DNA of 64,000 bases from Candidatus Undinarchaeales archaeon (GTDB lineage Archaea > SpSt-1190 > JASMDC01), in contig JASMDC010000004.1 of assembly GCA_030753015.1 (NCBI GenBank), forward strand, positions 1 to 64,000, in the 5' to 3' direction. Of this stretch, positions 40,857 to 49,334 are shown in pieces; position 1 is the first letter of the stretch, and each line of letters begins with the position of its first letter. The notes below the pieces were generated by a model that did no database searches, was not told the DNA's origin, and saw only the letters and a program-made list of their open reading frames with translations. A program made the position numbers and the translations under genes.

Positions 40857-41333
40857 CTACCTGAAAGACTCTTCTGCCCTGATGTCCCTGCCGCTCTCGG
40901 TCTCCAGCACCGTGTGGTCGATTGCTGACGTGGTCGTCATGTGCACGAGGACCTTGCGGAAGCCCGGGCCCGCGCACTCCATGAGGAAGATGCGCCGGTC
41001 GTGACCGATGAGGAGCTGCCCCCCCGCCACGGGGACGCTGCAGGTGACGCCCACCAGTGCCGCGGCGAAGGCCGGTCGGCTCGCTTCCGTCTCGAGCTTG
41101 CGGATCTCGGTAGCTGTGGAGCCCACAGCTCCCAGGAGCCCCCCCACGCCTAGGATGAGGGCCGGTTCGTTCTCGAGGATCAGGATACCACAGGAGGAGG
41201 ACGAGGACACGAGTGTCAGGACACCGTGCTCGATCTCACGCTCGCGGAGCACCTTGCCTATCTGAGGGGTGATATCCACCATTCCCCGCTCGAAGGAGGT
41301 CTCGATCTCGATCGCAGTGCTCTCCACCCGCAT
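40857..41333 (-). CDS. YjbQ/UPF0047 family protein
   Basis: 158 residues. The family marks are present: GVLTLVSSSSSCGILILENEPALI in the middle and GGQLLIGHDRRIFLMECAGPGFRKVLVHM at the end. YjbQ proteins complement thiamine-phosphate synthase mutants in vitro and are widely distributed; their true physiological role is unsettled. ATG 41333 lies 27 nt after CATAAATC, so it is probably leaderless. The large open frame upstream is antisense to cmk and not coding. It is divergent from cmk from the same TATA region. Confidence 0.88.
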   Translation of the reverse strand: MRVESTAIEIETSFERGMVDITPQIGKVLREREIEHGVLTLVSSSSSCGILILENEPALILGVGGLLGAVGSTATEIRKLETEASRPAFAAALVGVTCSVPVAGGQLLIGHDRRIFLMECAGPGFRKVLVHMTTTSAIDHTVLETESGRDIRAEESFR

Positions 41334-41353
41334 GGGCCATGCACGACGGTCAA

Positions 41354-41366
41354 ATGATTTATGTTT
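41354..41366. promoter_or_regulatory. shared divergent TATA region (YjbQ / cmk)
   Basis: TGATTTATG is centred near 41360: 26 nt before ATG 41386 on the plus strand and 27 nt before ATG 41333 on the minus strand. It is the clearest case of one AT element serving two leaderless genes. Confidence 0.6.
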
Positions 41367-41385
41367 GTCCTCCCCTGAGGGTGCC

Positions 41386-41991
41386 ATGGGCACGTTCATC
41401 CCCGCGCTCAAGAGGTACGAGACGGAAATAGAGCGCTTAGGCCCGACCATCACCATCAGCGGTCCGGCTGCCAGTGGCAAATCCTCGGCGGCCAAGGGGG
41501 TGGCCAAGCGGTTGGGGATGAAGCATGTCTCTATGGGCGTTGTGTTCCGGGAGATGGCCAATGAGCAGGGACTGCCGCTGGACGAGTTCCTGGCGAAGTC
41601 CACCGCCGACTTCCACGAACGGGCCGATGCACGCCAGCTCGAGTACGCCATGCGAGGCGGCGTCGTTATCGAGGGCCGGCTCGGCGCCTGGGTCGCCGGC
41701 GACCATGCCCAGATGCGCTTCTGGCTCACAGCCCCTCTGAGAGAGCGGGGACGCCGTGCAGCGGATCGCGAGGGTCTCTCCCTCGACGATGCCGTCCGCT
41801 CCGTGCGCAAGCGCGATGCCATCGACGTGGGCAACTACAAGAGGATCTACGGTTTCGACTTCACGTCACTGGAGCCCTACAATTACGTGATCTCCAACCA
41901 TCTCTACGACCTTCATGGGACGGTGGACATCCTCGCCTACCTCGTCAGCAAGGCCAAGAACCGCCTGCCCGCCTCCGACACATTGAAATAG
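41386..41991 (+). CDS. cmk: cytidylate kinase (archaeal type)
   Basis: 201 residues. The P-loop is ISGPAASGKSSAAKGVAKRLG, followed by HVSMGVVFREMANEQGL, VIEGRLGAWVAG and the lid-like RRAADREGLSLDDAVRSVRKRDAIDVGNYKRIYGFD. That order and the short length match archaeal CMP/dCMP kinases rather than the longer bacterial Cmk. It converts CMP to CDP with ATP. ATG 41386 is exactly 26 nt past the TATA centre. The RNase P RNA gene starts 22 nt after its stop. Confidence 0.9.
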   Translation: MGTFIPALKRYETEIERLGPTITISGPAASGKSSAAKGVAKRLGMKHVSMGVVFREMANEQGLPLDEFLAKSTADFHERADARQLEYAMRGGVVIEGRLGAWVAGDHAQMRFWLTAPLRERGRRAADREGLSLDDAVRSVRKRDAIDVGNYKRIYGFDFTSLEPYNYVISNHLYDLHGTVDILAYLVSKAKNRLPASDTLK

Positions 41992-42012
41992 GTTGCGCCC
42001 CTCCAGCACACC

Positions 42013-42306
42013 GGACGGGAGGGGAAGGACGGCTCTCGGGGTACTCCTGAGGAAGGTCCTCCCACGTCAGGCAGTCCAGCCTTCGGGCCGGGGCGAGAGT
42101 CCCGCGTCCGGGAGCAGAAACGAAACGTTCCCGTCGCCATCCAACGCATGATCCCTCGCGGGTGACGGGTGGCGGGTACGGTGAAACGGCCCGGTCGTGG
42201 ATAAGTGCAAGCTCCCGCACCAACGGGGTAGCCTGACCCCGGCGGGGTAAAGCGCTCAGCTGAATGCCGTCTAGAACAGAAGGAGGCCTACTCTCCCCAC
42301 CCGTCC
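42013..42306 (+). ncRNA. rnpB: RNase P RNA
   Basis: About 294 nt. Ends are set by helix P1: GGACGGG (42013) pairs with CCCGTCC (42300-42306), extended by GGGGA/TCCCC. Conserved regions appear in order: CR-I as GAGGAAGGTCCTCCCAC (42049), CR-II/III as GGTGAAACGGCC and GTGCAAGCTCCC, and CR-V as AGAACAGAAGGAGGCCTA near the 3' end, which closes helix P4 with CR-I. Size and motifs fit an archaeal type A RNA. A weak TATA (TTGAAATAGG, about 41987) overlaps the end of cmk and is 26 nt upstream of the P1 start. Confidence 0.92.
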
Positions 42307-42351
42307 ACCCTCCTTCAAAGAAAGAGGGTGGAAGGTGACGGTGTTTCTCTA

Positions 42352-44109
42352 TTACTCGCAACCCGCGCAGGGACCGCAGGGACCGCAGCCGGCCTCCACA
42401 TCGCCCTCACCGGCGAGGAGAACACCAAGGACGAGGGGGAGGTCGTCCACAGGGACGCGCTCCTGCTTTTTCGAGTCACGCTCGCGGAGGGTGACGGTCC
42501 CGTCGTCCAGGGTCTGGGCGTCCACGGTGACTCCGAACGGCACACCGATCTCATCGCACCGGGCGTACCGCCGGCCGATGGACCCGCCGGCATCATAGAT
42601 CACGTCGATGCCCGCGTCACGGAGCGCTTTCTCGATAGCTTTCGCAAGCTCAGGAAGACCGTCCCGGTTCACGAGTGGGAACACACCGCAGGAGATGGGC
42701 GCTAAATGAGGAGCCAAGGCCAGATAGGTGCGGTCGTCCTCCTCCTTCAGGGCATGCTCCAGCACGCACCATAGAATACGGCCGACACCATAGGACGGCT
42801 CCACTACATGAGGGACGATATGCTCGCCCGCGACCTTCTCCTCGACCTCGCGCACCTCGATGAAGGGGACCATGTCCACCATTTCGTCTCCGATCTTGGC
42901 CTCGAGCGATTTCCCGTCATCCTTCACCTTGACAAGGTCAGCGTTGCGCTCCTTGATGAACTCGAGCGCCTCCTTGGCGGCCGACTTGAACTGCTTGCCC
43001 AGAGCGCCCTTGTCAGGGACGGCCTTGCGCACAATCTCGACCTTCGGCTCGTCATATGGGAGGAAAACGGTGAGGTCCTTGCCGCTCACCCGTGTGTGGC
43101 TGGTAAGGTCGTAGTCCGTGCGGTAGGCATGTCCGGCGATCTCCACCCATCCGTAGGAGGTCTCGATCTCCACGTCCCAGGTGTCCCGGGAGTAGTGGGC
43201 CTTCTCGTCAGGCAGCTGCTGGCGGAACCGTATGGCCTCCCATGGGATACCGATGGCCAGAAGGTAGAACTTGCTGAGGGTGAGGTAGTAGCCGAGATAG
43301 GGATTGTCGATGATGCCCTTGTCGACCGCCTCCCCTGCGGGCATCTCCACGATGACACCGTCCTGCTTGAGCTGCTCTTCCCGAGGGAAGAGGCGCAGGG
43401 TCTCGTCCCGTACGGTGTCGAACCGTGGATGGGTACCGATATTTCGCCCGTCGAGGAACACTTCGGCCTCCATCTGGGTGAACTCACGTACACGGAGCAG
43501 CCCCTGACGCGGGGATATCTCGTTCCGGTAGGCCTTGCCGATCTGGATGATGCTGAAAGGTAGACGGGGGCGCATGGTGCGCATGATACGGTTGAAGGCG
43601 ACGAACATACCCTGTGCCGTCTCAGGACGCGCATATGCCGTGGCGCCGCCGGTGGACGTGGAACCGATGGAGGTGCGGAACATGAGGTTAAAGTAACGAA
43701 TGGGGGCCAGCGCTCCGCCGCACTCGGGGCACACGATACCCTCGTCAGCGATGAGCGCGTCCAACTCCTCGGTCGGCAGGCCCTCCACGTTGCGTCCCAT
43801 GGCCTCCTCGATTATGTGGTCCGCGCGGAAGGATTTCTTGCAGGACGCACAGTCAGTGAGAGGGTCGTGGAACTTCGCCACGTGACCGGAGGCCACGAAC
43901 ACTACTTCGGGCATGATTGTGGGCGTGTCGATCTCGTAGCCGCCCTCCTGGACAACGAAGAGCTCGCGCCATAGGTCCTTGATCCCGCGCTCGAGGGCCA
44001 CGCCCAGGGGGCCAAGGTCATAGAACCCGCCCACACCACCGTAGATCTCGCAAGAGCGCCAGAGAAATCCCCTGCGCACACAAATGTCCATGATCTTGTC
44101 AGCATCCAT
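42352..44109 (-). CDS. glyS: glycyl-tRNA synthetase, archaeal/eukaryotic alpha2 type
   Basis: 585 residues from ATG 44109. The class II synthetase motifs are visible: RPETAQGMFVAFNRIM, FSIIQIGKAYRNEISPRQGLLRVREFTQMEAE (motif 2) and EPSYGVGRILWCVLEHA (motif 3). The N-terminal GFLWRSCEIYGGVGGFYDLGPLG is diagnostic of alpha2 GlyRS. A zinc-ribbon-like insertion is present (CASCKKSF and CPECGG). The anticodon-binding domain occupies the C-terminal 120 residues. The C-terminus is odd: AGCGPCGPCAGCE, four Cys in 13 residues, as if a metal-binding tag were appended. TATA candidates lie at 44138-44155. Confidence 0.95.
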   Translation of the reverse strand: MDADKIMDICVRRGFLWRSCEIYGGVGGFYDLGPLGVALERGIKDLWRELFVVQEGGYEIDTPTIMPEVVFVASGHVAKFHDPLTDCASCKKSFRADHIIEEAMGRNVEGLPTEELDALIADEGIVCPECGGALAPIRYFNLMFRTSIGSTSTGGATAYARPETAQGMFVAFNRIMRTMRPRLPFSIIQIGKAYRNEISPRQGLLRVREFTQMEAEVFLDGRNIGTHPRFDTVRDETLRLFPREEQLKQDGVIVEMPAGEAVDKGIIDNPYLGYYLTLSKFYLLAIGIPWEAIRFRQQLPDEKAHYSRDTWDVEIETSYGWVEIAGHAYRTDYDLTSHTRVSGKDLTVFLPYDEPKVEIVRKAVPDKGALGKQFKSAAKEALEFIKERNADLVKVKDDGKSLEAKIGDEMVDMVPFIEVREVEEKVAGEHIVPHVVEPSYGVGRILWCVLEHALKEEDDRTYLALAPHLAPISCGVFPLVNRDGLPELAKAIEKALRDAGIDVIYDAGGSIGRRYARCDEIGVPFGVTVDAQTLDDGTVTLRERDSKKQERVPVDDLPLVLGVLLAGEGDVEAGCGPCGPCAGCE

Positions 44110-44136
44110 GTTCGGCACCGTTGGAATCTGGTTCTT

Positions 44137-44156
44137 GGATAAGGTTTTTAAAATAC
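44137..44156. promoter_or_regulatory. divergent promoter region (glyS / aglB)
   Basis: TTTTTAAAATA is centred 27 nt before ATG 44177 on the plus strand. Minus-strand ACCTTATCC lies about 32 nt before ATG 44109. Confidence 0.5.
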
Positions 44157-44176
44157 TCGACAGGGCATGGGAGAGT

Positions 44177-46996
44177 ATGGCGCGCAAGGCGAAGGGGAAG
44201 CGAAAGAGGATGGCCGACAAGGAGGTCCCTCGAAAGGCGAATGTGGCCCCGGATAACGAACTTGCCGCGAAGAAGAAGTCCATCCCGAAGGCCAAGCCTC
44301 TCCGGGAACCCCATCGCAGCGTCGTGCACGAGGAGGGCGGTTTCGCCGAGCTCAGCGCCATAGTAAATAGGACCGGCCTCCACCAATCCACGCTCCTTCG
44401 CTACGCTTGGATCCCACTGCTCATGGTCATCGTGTTCACCGGCCTCTGGCTCAGGATGATGCCTGTGGACTACCGCATCACGGCTTACGATCCATTCTTC
44501 ATGGTCCGGATGTCCCGGGACGTGGCGGAGACGGGTACCATGCCCCCTGTCGACACTCGTGCTTACTTCCCCCTCGGCCGTGACACCGGCACCACCCGCA
44601 TCCTTACACCACTCGTCATCGCCAAGCTCCATGGTGTGCTCTCCTATCTCAATCCTTCGTACACCGTTGAGACGAGCGCCAAGATGTATCCCGCCGTCTT
44701 GGGCGGGCTCACCCTCCTGGCCTTCTTCTTCTTCGCTACAGAGCTATTCTGCACGGAGACGGCCCTGCTGGCCACCTTCCTTCTCGGTACGGTCCAGGGC
44801 TTCCTGTACCGCACATCTGCGAACTTCTCGGACAAGGAGGGCGTTGCCATATTCCTCATGGCAGTGTGCCTCTGGTTCTTCGCCAAGGCGCTCAATGCCA
44901 AGGAACGGAAACATTGGCTGGTATATTCGGGCCTCTCGGGCCTCACACTTGGTCTGATGGGGTACGCATGGGGAGGGTACCGCCTCAACTACCTCTCAGT
45001 CTCGTGCTTCTTCCTGTTACAGACCCTGCGGATGCGTATCTCCCGCCGTCACCTGGAGATGTTTGGAGTGTTCATCCTCGCCACCTCGGCCCTCATCATC
45101 GGATCCTATTCCACGTACATCCTCAAGGACTCGCCTGGGCTGTTTGCCTACGGCACCTTCGTGTTCGCCCTCGTCACCGTCTATGTCCAGGAGCGCAAGA
45201 TGTTCACGACCCCCTGGCTCCAGCTCTTCTCAGCGGCGGTGATCACCTTCGTCATCGGGATGGTGGGCCTCTTCATAATCTCCAACGGGAATCCTACCGG
45301 CCTCATCAATCCCGTTCTCAATACAATCATGGGCGTGAAGATGCAGGAGGGCGACGTCCACCGATGGTCGGTGGGCGAGCAGCAGCGGCCTGTCTGGGCA
45401 TGGCCGTTCACATCCGGGTGGAAGACGTCCGAGGGCAGCACATGGTGGGGCCACCTGAAGTTCCTGTTCCCGCTCTTCGTAATCGGGCTCATCGTGGCCC
45501 TTGTCGAGGGGCACATGCTGGATAACGAGCATGCGGTGTTCGCCGGTGCGTTCATGCTCATGTCCTTCTTCGTGAGCTTCCTCATGGTGCGTCTCCACTT
45601 TCCGCTTAGCGTGCCCGCTGCACTCCTGAGCGCCTACGTGCTGCGACGTGCCTGGGGGCCCATAGTCACTCAGAAGGAGGACGAAGACGGCTTCGTGTTC
45701 AGCCACTACATCTCGCTCGCCTTCATTGTGTTCGTCATCCCCATCACCATCCTTGCGACCCTACACACGGGAGGCGCAAACGCCACGATCTCCCCGGAGC
45801 TGTCAGAGTCGGCCTACGTGCTCCACGGATGGGCTACCAGGAACATGAGCGATTATGTATCGAGACTCGGTTCCACCGAGTCGCTGGCAGACACCCTTAC
45901 TAGTGTGTTCGTGCTGTCCTGGCTCGTCCTCTACCTCGCGCTTCTCGTGTCCTATGTCAGGAGCGTCGAGCTCCGTAACTTCGCCAAGAAGCTCATCATC
46001 GCCTTCTTCGTGTTCTGTCTCTGCAGCTACACGCTCATCGACGGGTACGCCTTCGCCACGGGCCTGAACTCATCTCTGGGAACCGACTGGCTTGACAGCC
46101 TTCTCTGGCTCAAGCATCATACACCCGACGATGCAATCGTCATGACCTGGTGGGACTACGGCTACTGGATCCAGTACGTGGCCAACCGCACCACGGTGAC
46201 GGACGGCGAGAACCGCATCTCCAACTGGAACGTTGACATGGGCCAGTTCTTCCAGAAGACCAACTCTGACGACTTCTTCTCCTTCCGCAAGTGCGCCCCC
46301 GACGCCTACCCTTACTGCAATTTCGTACACGCCAACACCGGTGCTGGCGAGGTGTTCATGGACTACCACACCATCGAGCCGGACACCGGGAAGCGACGGC
46401 CCGCTTACATCATCATCGACAACACGCTCATCGGCAAGTTCTATTGGGTCACCAAGATCGGCGACAACTGCATCGCTGCAAAGTGCGGCACTCAGTACCA
46501 GTACTTCCCCATCGCCAGAACGTCCGAGAACCCAGAGGACCAGCGGCTCGGAGCTGGTGTCTACATGAACTACATCTACAAGCGGCTGCCCAATGGTGAT
46601 GTCTCGCAGAAGGTCGCCCAGATCAACCTCATGTTCGATCAACAGCAAGGGGGATACATCCCTATCATGCTTGTAGGAAGTATCTCACCAGATGGACAGT
46701 TCCGGATCGAGGAGGAGGCCATCATCGGCAAGTACATGCTGGCCGGCAGCCCGACCGTCTTCGAGACGCAGGGGATCAAGGAGAATGCCAACGTGTTCCC
46801 GGGCATGATCATCATCGCCCGAAGCGCCGATCCACGACGGGGCGCCCTATACTATGTAGAGGAGAAGACAGTGGACATGCTCTTCACCAACCTCTACTTC
46901 CGGGACGGGGCCGGAGTCGACTGGGTGGAGAAGGTGCACGACTCCAAACCCTACGGCACCGTGAAGGTATTTAAGATAAAATACCCTAATGCCTAG
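44177..46996 (+). CDS. aglB: dolichyl-phosphooligosaccharide-protein glycosyltransferase (AglB/STT3)
   Basis: 939 residues. It transfers the lipid-linked glycan to Asn in N-X-S/T sequons on the outer face of the membrane. A basic N-terminal tail (ARKAKGKRKRM ...) precedes about 13 TM helices. The first external loop has YDPFFMVRMSRDVAE with the metal-binding Asp. The hallmark WWDYG lies near residue 657 in VMTWWDYGYWIQ. The C-terminal globular domain is soluble. ATG 44177 fits a leaderless start and avoids an antisense N-terminal extension. It begins a plus-strand glycosylation cluster and overlaps the next gene by 8 nt. Confidence 0.93.
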   Translation: MARKAKGKRKRMADKEVPRKANVAPDNELAAKKKSIPKAKPLREPHRSVVHEEGGFAELSAIVNRTGLHQSTLLRYAWIPLLMVIVFTGLWLRMMPVDYRITAYDPFFMVRMSRDVAETGTMPPVDTRAYFPLGRDTGTTRILTPLVIAKLHGVLSYLNPSYTVETSAKMYPAVLGGLTLLAFFFFATELFCTETALLATFLLGTVQGFLYRTSANFSDKEGVAIFLMAVCLWFFAKALNAKERKHWLVYSGLSGLTLGLMGYAWGGYRLNYLSVSCFFLLQTLRMRISRRHLEMFGVFILATSALIIGSYSTYILKDSPGLFAYGTFVFALVTVYVQERKMFTTPWLQLFSAAVITFVIGMVGLFIISNGNPTGLINPVLNTIMGVKMQEGDVHRWSVGEQQRPVWAWPFTSGWKTSEGSTWWGHLKFLFPLFVIGLIVALVEGHMLDNEHAVFAGAFMLMSFFVSFLMVRLHFPLSVPAALLSAYVLRRAWGPIVTQKEDEDGFVFSHYISLAFIVFVIPITILATLHTGGANATISPELSESAYVLHGWATRNMSDYVSRLGSTESLADTLTSVFVLSWLVLYLALLVSYVRSVELRNFAKKLIIAFFVFCLCSYTLIDGYAFATGLNSSLGTDWLDSLLWLKHHTPDDAIVMTWWDYGYWIQYVANRTTVTDGENRISNWNVDMGQFFQKTNSDDFFSFRKCAPDAYPYCNFVHANTGAGEVFMDYHTIEPDTGKRRPAYIIIDNTLIGKFYWVTKIGDNCIAAKCGTQYQYFPIARTSENPEDQRLGAGVYMNYIYKRLPNGDVSQKVAQINLMFDQQQGGYIPIMLVGSISPDGQFRIEEEAIIGKYMLAGSPTVFETQGIKENANVFPGMIIIARSADPRRGALYYVEEKTVDMLFTNLYFRDGAGVDWVEKVHDSKPYGTVKVFKIKYPNA

Positions 46997-47951
46997 TCCC
47001 ATGGAGTTAGTGGTCTGCCTAGCGGTCTCCTTCGTCGTCACCTACCTGGCAGTCCACTTCTACATCCCGCGTGCCATAAAAGCAGGCATCACCGGCAAGG
47101 ATATGAACAAGCGCGACAAGCCAGAGGTCGCCGAGATGGGCGGGCTCACCGTGGTGGCCGGGTTCCTTGTGGCCTACCTCCTTGTCATCTACGATGCCCC
47201 GGCCGAGACACTTCCGGCCCACCTCGCGAGCCTGGCCACAATCCTCGTGGTCACCATCGTGGGGATGGTGGATGACCTCTTCGACATGCGCCAGAGCGTG
47301 AAGGCCGCGCTCCCCGTGCTGGCCTCACTCCCCCTGGCGGTGATCAAGGCAGGTACGCACATCATGTATTTCCCCATGTTAGGACCGATATACCTCGGGA
47401 ACGCCTATCCCATGCTCCTGGTCCCCCTGGGCATCACAGGCTCCGCTAACGCATTCAACATGCTCGGCGGCATCAATGGGCTGGAGGCCGGGATGGGCAT
47501 CATCTCGTGTGTCACCGTGCTCGTGTGCGCCATCATCGCCGAGCGAACCGCGTCGGCCCTTCTCATGGCGTGCATGGTAGGTGCGCTGTGCGCCTTCTAC
47601 ATCTTCAACCGTTACCCGTCCAAGGTGTTCCCGGGAGATGTGGGCACACTCACCATCGGCGCCGCTATTGCTGCGGCGGTGATCATCGGGAACATGGAGC
47701 GTGTGGGGCTGTTCGTCGTGACGCTGTACTTCGTCGAGCTCGTGCTCAAAGCCAGGACCGGGTTCAAGGCCCAGTGCTTCGGCACCCCCACTCGCGACGG
47801 CCTCGAGCCGCCTGAGGACATCGGGTCCCTCACCCACATCGTGATGCGCCACACAACCGACGAACCACGAGTGGCCTACACCCTGTTCGTCATCCAGGCG
47901 CTGCTCTGCTCTCTTGTGATCATGAACGTGTACCTGGCCTACGGGGTGTAG
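46989..47951 (+). CDS. polyprenyl-phosphate sugar-1-phosphate transferase (WecA/MraY family, AglH-like)
   Basis: 320 residues with about ten TM helices. Family marks are GKDMNKRDKPEVAEMGGL, VGMVDDLFD (catalytic Asp-Asp), NAFNMLGGINGLEAGMG, and FNRYPSKVFPGDVGTL, the archaeal form of the loop with the third essential Asp. It should move a sugar-1-phosphate, likely a HexNAc, from UDP to dolichyl phosphate, starting the glycan that AglB transfers. ATG 46989 overlaps the aglB stop; a second ATG at 47001 is possible. Donor sugar not predictable from sequence alone. Confidence 0.92.
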   Translation: MPSPMELVVCLAVSFVVTYLAVHFYIPRAIKAGITGKDMNKRDKPEVAEMGGLTVVAGFLVAYLLVIYDAPAETLPAHLASLATILVVTIVGMVDDLFDMRQSVKAALPVLASLPLAVIKAGTHIMYFPMLGPIYLGNAYPMLLVPLGITGSANAFNMLGGINGLEAGMGIISCVTVLVCAIIAERTASALLMACMVGALCAFYIFNRYPSKVFPGDVGTLTIGAAIAAAVIIGNMERVGLFVVTLYFVELVLKARTGFKAQCFGTPTRDGLEPPEDIGSLTHIVMRHTTDEPRVAYTLFVIQALLCSLVIMNVYLAYGV

Positions 47952-47954
47952 GAC

Positions 47955-49334
47955 GTGCGCGTCCTCGTCCTCAATCCGCCCGGGCCCGGCGGTGTGCGCT
48001 ACAGCCGAGACGGCCGTTGCCAGAGCGATGAAGGAGCCTGGCTCGACACATTCCCCCCCACCATGCTGGCCAGCGTGGCCGGTGCCCTCCGGGTCGAGCA
48101 CCAGGTGGTCATCACTGACTGTATCGGCGAAAGGCTGGGTATGGACGCTCTCATGGAGCGGGTGGAAGCGCTGGACCCGGATGCCGTTGTATGCAATACG
48201 GCAACACCCACCATAGCTGCCGACATGGCGGCCCTTGCGGCGGTGAAGGGGAGCTGCGATGCCCTGACGCTCGCTTATGGCGAGCATGTAACGGCCCGGG
48301 CCGCCGAGCTCCTCAAGGACCAACCCGCCCTGGACGTAGCTGTGCTGGGCGAGGCGGAGACACCGGTGCTCAGGGCACTGAGAGGGGAGGAACGCATCCC
48401 CGGTACAGCTGTGCGCGGATGGACGGGAGAACCGTGGCTCGAACCCGAGCTGGACACGTTGCCCTTCCCCGCCTACGACCTGCTGCCCACATACCGCTTC
48501 CCCCTCACCGGTGAGCCCTGGCTCTTCGTCCGTGACGGCCGCGGGTGTCCCTACAACTGCTCGTTCTGCGTGATGCCCCGCCTGGGAGGTCGACGGGCGC
48601 GGTTCCATTCTTCCGAGTACATGCTCGACCAGTTGACCTGGGTCGTGGAGCGACTGGGGATCCGCCTGTGGATGCTATGGGACGAACTGGCCACATTGGA
48701 CAGAGGACGCATGGAACGACTGTGCGACCTGCTCGTGGGCTCCGGACTGGCAGAACGGGCCCGCTGGTTCTGCACGACCCGTGCGGACCAGTTCGATCAG
48801 GCCCTCGCACAACGGATGCACGCCGCAGGCTGTCGTATGGTGTCCTTCGGTGTTGAGTCGGGGAGCCAGCACGTGCTTGACCGGTGCGGCAAGGGTATCA
48901 CCGTGGAGCAGGTGCGTCAGGCGGTAGCCGCTGCGGGGGACGCCGGCATGCACACCATCGGCCACTGCATCATCGGGCTACCGGGCGAGGACGAGGAGTC
49001 CGCCCGGGCCACAGTCGACCTCGCCATCGAGAGCGGTCTCGACTTCGCCCAGTTCTACACCGCGACACCCTTCCCGGGAAGCGCTTTCCACGAGGAGGCC
49101 GTGCGGGAGGGATGGTTCGTTGACGGCGACTGGGGGGCGGTGGAGCAGGGGACTGCTGCCGTGTCCTATCCTCATCTCCCCGCCGAACGGATCGCCGAGC
49201 TCCGTCGCGAAGCGTACCGTGCGTTCTATCTCAGGCCCAAGGCCGCCGTATCAGTGGCGACCATGACGACGCCCCGAGCGCTCCTCGATCTTCCGCGCAT
49301 GACGCTCGGATTCCTTGGATGGATGGGCCGGTGA
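47955..49334 (+). CDS. cobalamin-binding radical SAM enzyme (B12-rSAM), third copy
   Basis: 459 residues from GTG, three bases after the preceding stop. The N-terminus is a B12-binding domain (RVLVLNPPGPGG, ALDPDAVVCNTATPTIAADM). The core motif is DGRGCPYNCSFCVMPRLGG (CxxxCxxC), followed by VSFGVESGSQHVLDRCGKG and CIIGLPGEDEESA. It sits between the lipid-sugar transferase and a GT-C-like protein. In a glycosylation operon it could alter a sugar or the isoprenoid carrier, for example by C-methylation; that is inference from context. It resembles the 442-residue copy at 2364, including a shared C-terminal REAYR(A/S)FYL motif. Confidence 0.85.
   Translation: MRVLVLNPPGPGGVRYSRDGRCQSDEGAWLDTFPPTMLASVAGALRVEHQVVITDCIGERLGMDALMERVEALDPDAVVCNTATPTIAADMAALAAVKGSCDALTLAYGEHVTARAAELLKDQPALDVAVLGEAETPVLRALRGEERIPGTAVRGWTGEPWLEPELDTLPFPAYDLLPTYRFPLTGEPWLFVRDGRGCPYNCSFCVMPRLGGRRARFHSSEYMLDQLTWVVERLGIRLWMLWDELATLDRGRMERLCDLLVGSGLAERARWFCTTRADQFDQALAQRMHAAGCRMVSFGVESGSQHVLDRCGKGITVEQVRQAVAAAGDAGMHTIGHCIIGLPGEDEESARATVDLAIESGLDFAQFYTATPFPGSAFHEEAVREGWFVDGDWGAVEQGTAAVSYPHLPAERIAELRREAYRAFYLRPKAAVSVATMTTPRALLDLPRMTLGFLGWMGR

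Noticed and set aside
41337..41834. Upstream extension of the YjbQ ORF
   Set aside because: It runs antisense through cmk and over the shared promoter; homology and TATA spacing fix the start at 41333.
41992..42351. Small proteins in the region between cmk and glyS
   Set aside because: The conserved RNase P RNA explains the sequence; ORFs there are incidental.
47379..48608. Long minus-strand ORF (409 codons)
   Set aside because: Low-complexity, His/Gly/Arg-rich shadow of the WecA-like and radical SAM genes; no motif, and high GC produces such frames throughout.
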